Shown: positions 7,507-11,309 of the stretch, piece after piece | How the letters are laid out: each line of letters begins with the position of its first letter | Numbering within the stretch: position 1 is the stretch's first letter | Source: Bacteroidota bacterium | GTDB lineage: Bacteria; Bacteroidota; Bacteroidia; Bacteroidales; VadinHA17 | NCBI GenBank assembly: GCA_030631445.1 | Contig: DAOVLD010000035.1 | Location: 1-11,309, forward strand | Direction of reading: 5' to 3' | Length of the DNA: 11,309 nt | Translations under genes and position numbers: made by a program | The notes under the pieces: model-generated | What the model saw: the letters and a program-made list of their open reading frames with translations, nothing else | Database searches by the model: none | What the model was told of the DNA's origin: nothing

Positions 7507-8070
7507 TTGAATAAAAACTATCTAAAGAACAAAAATATATCACTCAGAGCCCCTGAGCCGGAAGATCTTGAATTACTCTACGAATGGGAAAATAATACTT
7601 CTGTCTGGCAGGCAGGCAATACCACTTCACCTTTTTCAAAGTATATTCTCAGGCAATTTATTGAGAATTCGCATAAAGACATCTATGAAACCAGGCAACA
7701 ACGGTTTATGATCGATCTGCAAAGTAAAACACCTGTGCAGACTATAGGAACAATTGATCTCTTTGATTATGATCCCTTTCATGAAAGAGCAGGTATTGGT
7801 ATTCTTATAATGAATAAGGAACTCCGGCAAATTGGTTATGCATCTGAAGCCCTACAGGCCCTGATCAACTACTCTTTTGAAATCCTGAGGCTACATCAAT
7901 TATTTGCTAATGTAGAAGTAGAGAATACAGCAAGTCTTAAGCTATTCGAAAAACACGGATTCAGGATCACAGGAGAAAAAAAAGAGTGGAATAAAACAGG
8001 TGCAGGAAGAAAAAATGAATATTTCCTTCAACTAATCAATAGTGAAAAGGAGTATTCGCCAAATAATTAA
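7507..8070 (+). CDS. GNAT family N-acetyltransferase (RimJ/RimL/SpeG-like)
   Basis: This is a 187-residue cytoplasmic enzyme expected to move an acetyl group from acetyl-CoA to an amine or an N-terminus; the substrate is unknown. The N-terminus ISLRAPEPEDLELLYEWEN is typical of the RimJ/RimL-like branch. Residues ~94-120 carry the acetyl-CoA motif: strand AGIGILI, then RQIGYASEAL, which fits R/Q-x-x-G-x-G/A. NTASLKLFEKHGFRITG at ~140-156 is the usual C-terminal N-x-x-S-x-x-L-(F/Y)-x-x-x-GF motif. The TTG at 7507 is taken as the start because no ATG or GTG lies upstream in frame and the family begins a few residues before ISLRA. It is convergent with the HsdR-N gene. I saw no good promoter; the octamer array lies directly upstream. 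Confidence 0.88.
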   Translation: MNKNYLKNKNISLRAPEPEDLELLYEWENNTSVWQAGNTTSPFSKYILRQFIENSHKDIYETRQQRFMIDLQSKTPVQTIGTIDLFDYDPFHERAGIGILIMNKELRQIGYASEALQALINYSFEILRLHQLFANVEVENTASLKLFEKHGFRITGEKKEWNKTGAGRKNEYFLQLINSEKEYSPNN

Positions 8071-8089
8071 TCTATTTCTTACCAAATGG

Positions 8090-8124
8090 CAGTTGGCAGT
8101 TGGCAATCGGCAGTTGGCAATCAG
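8090..8124. repeat. tandem heptamer array, CAGTTGG type, 5 units
   Basis: The units are CAGTTGG, CAGTTGG, CAATCGG, CAGTTGG and CAATCAG in exact 7-nt phase, between the convergent GNAT and HsdR-N genes. The unit belongs to the same CARTYNN pattern as the array at 3454-3481. Confidence 0.88.
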
Positions 8125-8162
8125 CTACAAAGCAAAGCATTAAATCTTTCCAATATTTCCTT

Positions 8163-8189
8163 TATTCCCTCTATCCCCTCTATTCCATT
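8163..8189. repeat. tandem nonamer array, TATTCCCTC type, 3 units
   Basis: The units are TATTCCCTC, TATCCCCTC and the degenerate TATTCCATT, in 9-nt phase. The stop codon of the minus-strand HsdR-N gene (8180-8182) sits on the junction of units 2 and 3, so the array runs into the end of that gene. Confidence 0.6.
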
Positions 8190-8632
8190 TCCTCAAAACC
8201 AGGTATTTCTTTCAGAAAAGAATATGCTTTTTGCTTATAATCCATCTTGCAACAATAATGTTGCAATCCATTAGTCACTATTAAGAAATCAACTTTAAAA
8301 CCTAAATTATATCTTGCCACCTGTTCAAAAACAATCTGACTGATCGATACTTTGGGGGATTTGCATTCGACAAGTACTTTGGGTTGCCCGTTCCTGTTAA
8401 ATAATGCAATATCTGCTCTTTTTGCAAGCCGGTTCAATTTAAAAAACATCTCAACCCGTATCAACGATTGAATGTAACCTTTTTCATTTATCAGGTAACG
8501 TATAAAGTTTTGCCTTACCCATTCTTCTGGTGTTAACAAGACATATTTCTTTCTTATTATATCGAAAATATACTTTTTATTTTCTTTTATAGTATACCTG
8601 AAATCATATGCCGGTAAGCTTAAATTCTCCAA
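8180..8632 (-). CDS. stand-alone HsdR N-terminal-domain protein (PD-(D/E)XK nuclease fold)
   Basis: A 150-residue protein matching the small type I restriction enzyme R-subunit N-terminal family (HSDR_N_2) that is widespread in Bacteroidota. TPEEWVRQNFIRYL at ~34-47 is the conserved first helix. RADIALFNRNG followed by VLVECKSP gives D74, E89 and K91, a complete D-x14-E-x-K nuclease signature. NGLQHYCCKMDY at ~121-132 is the conserved C-terminal block. There are no helicase or methylase genes nearby and the length is normal for the solo family, so this is not a broken HsdR. Its role is unknown; DNA cleavage or repair is inferred from the fold. The start is TTG at 8632: upstream codons reach a TAA without any ATG, and MENLSLPAY matches the usual N-terminus. 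It is divergent from amn-holA. Confidence 0.88.
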   Translation of the reverse strand: MENLSLPAYDFRYTIKENKKYIFDIIRKKYVLLTPEEWVRQNFIRYLINEKGYIQSLIRVEMFFKLNRLAKRADIALFNRNGQPKVLVECKSPKVSISQIVFEQVARYNLGFKVDFLIVTNGLQHYCCKMDYKQKAYSFLKEIPGFEEME

Positions 8633-8651
8633 ATTGTATACTTGTTTTTAC

Positions 8652-8659
8652 TATCTTCG
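8652..8659 (+). promoter_or_regulatory. possible -7 element for amn-holA
   Basis: TATCTTCG differs from TAnnTTTG at one base and is followed by CA, as in many Bacteroidota promoters. No TTG lies at the right distance upstream, and the leader to the ATG at 8844 would be long (about 180 nt). Confidence 0.22.
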
Positions 8660-8667
8660 CAAAAATA
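8660..8667 (-). promoter_or_regulatory. candidate -7 element for the HsdR-N gene
   Basis: On the minus strand these bases read TATTTTTG, an exact TAnnTTTG. The site lies 27 bp before the TTG start at 8632, which suits a short leader. Possible -33 TTG sites are 15 or 23 bp away rather than 19-21. Confidence 0.35.
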
Positions 8668-8843
8668 ACTTATTCTTTTTTACAAAGAGTCAATAATTTG
8701 AAATATGTGTAATGAAACTTCCATGTATTATTAATGAACAAATAAAAATGATTAAATAACGGTTGCGCAACAGTATCCGGATTGTTTTACATGGAAATTC
8801 ACGAGCGGGTTTGCGCCATGGGTTTTATAAAAGATTTAAACGT

Positions 8844-9614
8844 ATGAAAACAAAGAAAGAAATAGTTGAAAACTGGTTACCACGGTATACAGGTATTGAT
8901 CTCGATAGTTTTGGCAAGTACATATTACTAACAAATTTTTCATATTATGTTGAATTATTCGCCCGTTGGTGTAATGTACCGATAAAAGGGATAAAAGAAA
9001 ATATGATAAATGCAACCGCCAGGGGTATTACAATCATTGACTTTGGAATGGGAAGTGCTAATGCTGCAACAATAATGGATCTGTTAAGTGCAATTCACCC
9101 AAAAGCTGTCCTTTTTCTTGGAAAATGTGGAGGACTGAAAAAGAAGAACAAACTTGGCGACTTGATACTCCCTATTGCAGCTATTAGAAGCGATGGTACT
9201 TCAAACGATTATCTCCCTCTCGAAGTCCCTGCGTTACCTGCTTTTAACCTGCAAAGAGCAGTTTCTTCTGCAATATGTGATCATGGACGTGACTACTGGA
9301 CCGGTACTGTTTATACAACTAACCGCCGGGTATGGGAATATGATGAAAGGTTTAAGAAATACCTTAGAAAGACAAAAGCTATGGCAATTGATATGGAATC
9401 TGCGACTATATTTACCGTAGGATTCGTCAATAGTATTCCATCAGGCGCACTTCTGTTAGTATCGGACCAACCAATGATTTCAACCGGAATTAAAACAACA
9501 AAAAGTGATAAAAAAGTAACAGACAGCTTTGTTGAGGAACACTTGCAAATTGGAATAGATTCATTGCTGGAATTGATCAATAAAGGTTCCTCAATGAAAC
9601 ATCTTAAATTTTAG
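8844..9614 (+). CDS. amn: AMP nucleosidase, short Bacteroidota form
   Basis: This 256-residue cytoplasmic enzyme of the PNP/UDP phosphorylase superfamily is expected to hydrolyse AMP to adenine and ribose 5-phosphate. The sequence closely matches the Bacteroidota proteins annotated as AMP nucleosidase. It has GITIIDFGMGS at ~61-71, LGKCGGLKKKNKLGD at ~92-106, TGTVYTTNRRVWE at ~153-165, AIDMESATIF at ~181-190 (the Met-Glu ribose-binding motif) and VSDQP at ~206-210 with the likely catalytic Asp. The 484-residue E. coli Amn has an extra N-terminal regulatory domain that is absent here. The frame is open back to a TTG at 8763, but the family starts at MKTKKEIVENWLPRYTG, so the ATG at 8844 is chosen. 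The stop lies 3 bp before holA, so the two genes are almost certainly cotranscribed. Confidence 0.92.
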   Translation: MKTKKEIVENWLPRYTGIDLDSFGKYILLTNFSYYVELFARWCNVPIKGIKENMINATARGITIIDFGMGSANAATIMDLLSAIHPKAVLFLGKCGGLKKKNKLGDLILPIAAIRSDGTSNDYLPLEVPALPAFNLQRAVSSAICDHGRDYWTGTVYTTNRRVWEYDERFKKYLRKTKAMAIDMESATIFTVGFVNSIPSGALLLVSDQPMISTGIKTTKSDKKVTDSFVEEHLQIGIDSLLELINKGSSMKHLKF

Positions 9615-9617
9615 CAG

Positions 9618-10619
9618 ATGACTTACAACCAAATCATTCAGGATCTGGAAGATAAGAATTTTAAAACTATATATTTCCTCCATGGAGAAGAACCCTACTA
9701 CATAGATAAGATAACGAATTATATAGTTGATAATATCCTCTCAGAATCAGAAAAATCATTTAATCAGACTATCTTTTATGGCCGTGACACCAATGTTCCA
9801 ACAATAATAAATGCAGCTAAAAGATTCCCTATGATGGCAAATAATCAGGTTGTTATTGTTAAGGAAGCCCAATATCTGGATAAACTTGAAGATTTAATTT
9901 ATTACGTAAAAAGCCCGCTTAAGTCAACCCTGCTGGTTATTGCATACAAATACAAAAAGTTTGATAAAAGAAAAAAATTGTATAATCTATTGAAAGAAAA
10001 TGGCTTGGTGTTCGAATCTAACAAGCTGTATGACAATAAAATACCTGATTGGATAATCAACTATTTGAAGGAACGTAATTATTATATTACACCTGAAGCT
10101 TCATTATTGTTAACCGAATATCTGGGATCTGATCTCAGTAAGATAGTCGGTGAACTGGAAAAAATATTTATTACACTTTCACCGGATATCAAAAAAATTG
10201 ATCTTGAAATTATTGAAGAAAATATTGGGATAAGTAAAGATTTCAACAATTTTGAACTAACAAATGCTTTATCCGTTAAAGACATTCTTAAAGCAAATCG
10301 TATTGTTAACTATTTTGCAGCAAACCCGAAAAATAATCCAATTACACTTACTATTTCATCCCTGAATTTCTTTTTCAGCAAGGTTCTGGCCTACCATTCC
10401 TTGAAAAACAAATCGTCTGTAACAGTAGCCTCTGAACTAAAAATTAATCCTTTTTTTGTAAATGAATATAAGAAAGCAGCCAGCAATTACAGCTCACAGA
10501 AACTTGTTGAAATAATTTCATTGCTGAGAGAGTATGATTTGAAATCAAAAGGCTGGGGCAACACCGGTATTGACTCCGGAAACTTGCTAAAAGAATTAAT
10601 TTTTAAAATATTACATTAG
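9618..10619 (+). CDS. holA: DNA polymerase III subunit delta
   Basis: This 333-residue protein has the normal length for HolA, the clamp-loader subunit that opens the sliding clamp during replication. The N-terminal region has IYFLHGEEPYYIDKITNYI at ~18-36, where the P-loop is degenerate as expected for delta. RFPMMANNQVVIVKEAQYLDKL at ~69-90 and LLVIAYKYKKFDKRKKL at ~105-121 are typical of the AAA+-like domain. LTEYLGSDLSKIVGELEKI at ~165-183 is the conserved lid-domain motif, and ENIGISKDFNNFELTNAL at ~201-218 the conserved start of the C-terminal collar domain. The ATG at 9618 is 3 bp after amn. The pairing of amn, holA and a nearby HsdR-N gene is, as far as I recall, common in Bacteroidota. 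No clear terminator follows. Confidence 0.93.
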   Translation: MTYNQIIQDLEDKNFKTIYFLHGEEPYYIDKITNYIVDNILSESEKSFNQTIFYGRDTNVPTIINAAKRFPMMANNQVVIVKEAQYLDKLEDLIYYVKSPLKSTLLVIAYKYKKFDKRKKLYNLLKENGLVFESNKLYDNKIPDWIINYLKERNYYITPEASLLLTEYLGSDLSKIVGELEKIFITLSPDIKKIDLEIIEENIGISKDFNNFELTNALSVKDILKANRIVNYFAANPKNNPITLTISSLNFFFSKVLAYHSLKNKSSVTVASELKINPFFVNEYKKAASNYSSQKLVEIISLLREYDLKSKGWGNTGIDSGNLLKELIFKILH

Positions 10620-10638
10620 TGTGATGAGGTAATAAAAA

Positions 10639-10686
10639 GTTTATTAGTGTATAAGTTTATAAGTTTAGGAGTTAATATGTTTATTA
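10639..10686. repeat. tandem octamer array, GTTTATAA type, 6 units
   Basis: The units are GTTTATTA, GTGTATAA, GTTTATAA, GTTTAGGA, GTTAATAT and GTTTATTA in unbroken 8-nt phase. It is the longer direct copy of the array at 7440-7471, and both are followed by ATCTTACAAATAAACT. Confidence 0.8.
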
Positions 10687-10738
10687 TTACTTAATCTTAC
10701 AAATAAACTTATCCACAAATCAACAAAAAAACTTTCAC

Positions 10739-10769
10739 TTGGATATATTATCAGCATATTATATTTTTG
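10739..10769 (+). promoter_or_regulatory. candidate promoter of the rhomboid gene
   Basis: TTG at 10739-10741, a 20-bp spacer and TATTTTTG at 10762-10769 match the Bacteroidota -33/-7 pattern in both halves and in spacing. This is the best promoter in the window. Transcription would begin inside or just before the heptamer array at 10772-10800, giving a leader of about 30 nt made mostly of that repeat. Confidence 0.5.
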
Positions 10770-10771
10770 AC

Positions 10772-10800
10772 TTTCAACTTTCTAACTTTCAACTTTCAAC
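10772..10800. repeat. tandem heptamer array, inverted GTTGAAA type, 4 units
   Basis: The units read TTTCAAC, TTTCTAAC (one base longer), TTTCAAC and TTTCAAC. They are the reverse complement of the GTTGAAA units at 7367-7401. The array ends 3 bp before the ATG of the rhomboid gene. Confidence 0.85.
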
Positions 10801-10803
10801 TTA

Positions 10804-11309
10804 ATGACAATAGGGATAATCATTATCACTTCAGTTATTACTATTATTTCTTTTGGTCGTCCTGGTCTTATGTCAAAGATGCAATTTAATCCTTACCGGG
10901 TATATCACAGAAAAGAATACTATCGCCTTTTTTCCCATGCTTTCTTGCATGCCGACTGGATGCATCTTATCATTAATATGATCGTTTTATTTTCATTTGG
11001 CACTATAGTTGAACAATATTTTAAACAACTCGCGATAGCCGGATTGCTTAAGAATCCTAATATATGTTTCTTATTATTATATGCCGGAGGTATTCTATTC
11101 GCTACAACCACAACACTTTTTAAACACAAAGAAAACAGGTTGTATAATTCCGTTGGAGCTTCAGGTGCGGTATCCGCCGTTGTTTTCACCAGTATTTTTT
11201 TCGCACCACTCAATAAATTGTTTCTATATTTTATACCACTTCCCGGAATTATTGCAGGTGTTTTATACCTGGTATATTCACAGTATATGAGCAAAAGAGG
11301 CAAAGACAA
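10804..11309 (+). CDS. rhomboid family intramembrane serine protease, 3' truncated
   Basis: The frame is open from the ATG at 10804 to the window edge: 168 codons and no stop. A TAA at 10783-10785 closes the frame upstream, and this is the first ATG. Rhomboids cleave transmembrane segments inside the membrane. Residues 2-17 are a hydrophobic first segment. HAFLHADWMHLIIN at ~45-58 carries the conserved His and the Asn (N58) of the H-x-x-x-N motif in TM2. SVGASGAVSAV at ~116-126 contains the GxSG motif with catalytic S120. Further hydrophobic segments lie at ~87-105 and ~135-158. The partner catalytic His of the last helix would lie beyond the edge and cannot be checked. It has its own candidate promoter and is not obviously part of the amn-holA unit. 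Confidence 0.85.
   Translation, partial: MTIGIIIITSVITIISFGRPGLMSKMQFNPYRVYHRKEYYRLFSHAFLHADWMHLIINMIVLFSFGTIVEQYFKQLAIAGLLKNPNICFLLLYAGGILFATTTTLFKHKENRLYNSVGASGAVSAVVFTSIFFAPLNKLFLYFIPLPGIIAGVLYLVYSQYMSKRGKD

Noticed and set aside
8086..8274. Plus-strand 62-residue frame beginning MAVGSWQSAVGNQ
   Set aside because: Its first part is the translated CAGTTGG heptamer array and the rest lies antisense to the well-supported HsdR-N gene.
8762..8771. Perfect palindrome GTTGCGCAAC between hsdR_N and amn
   Set aside because: A single 10-bp palindrome, not tied to either promoter candidate and without a second copy; not enough to call an operator.
8763..8843. TTG start 27 codons upstream of the AMP nucleosidase ATG
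   Set aside because: The added residues (MRNSIRIVLHGNSRAG...) do not fit the family, whose N-terminus is MKTKKEIVENW at 8844.
10920..11309. Minus-strand open frame at the right edge
   Set aside because: It is antisense to a frame with clear rhomboid motifs (H-x-x-x-N and GASGAVSA) that lacks a stop only because the window ends.

Overview
The window is AT-rich and looks like the chromosome of a member of the Bacteroidota. Four things point there: large envelope proteins built as signal peptide - TPR - PD40 beta-propeller - regulatory-like beta domain - OmpA/SPOR; promoter-like sites of the TAnnTTTG type; no obvious Shine-Dalgarno sites; and a short AMP nucleosidase, a stand-alone HsdR-N protein and a HolA of the kind seen in that phylum. 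I cannot narrow the order with confidence.

Left part (1-7358): four paralogous plus-strand genes in a row. Each full-length copy has an N-terminal signal peptide, a TPR-like helical region and a propeller of PD40 (WD40-like) blades. Their C-termini differ. Copies 1 and 2 end in an OmpA-like peptidoglycan-binding domain, copy 3 stops inside the beta domain and has no anchor, and copy 4 ends in a SPOR-like domain. This is the architecture of PorE, a type IX secretion accessory protein, and of many uncharacterised Bacteroidota PD40/OmpA proteins. Copy 1 is cut by the left window edge. The intergenic gaps (45, 435 and 88 bp) carry candidate promoters, so the genes may be transcribed separately.

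Right part (7507-10619): housekeeping-like genes. These are a GNAT acetyltransferase; a minus-strand HsdR-N/PD-(D/E)XK protein; and, divergent from it, AMP nucleosidase (amn) followed 3 bp later by DNA polymerase III delta (holA). At the right edge a rhomboid intramembrane protease begins at 10804 and runs out of the window.

The least explained signal is intergenic. Five short tracts are arrays of tandem, imperfect 7-, 8- or 9-nt units: CAGTTGG/CAGTCNN, GTTGAAA, GTTTATAA and TATTCCCTC types. The GTTGAAA and GTTTATAA types occur together on both sides of the GNAT-hsdR_N-amn-holA block, with the GTTGAAA type inverted and the GTTTATAA type direct. The inverted GTTGAAA array would form the 5' leader of the rhomboid gene if the promoter proposed here is right. 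I saw no tRNA, rRNA, CRISPR array or transposase gene.
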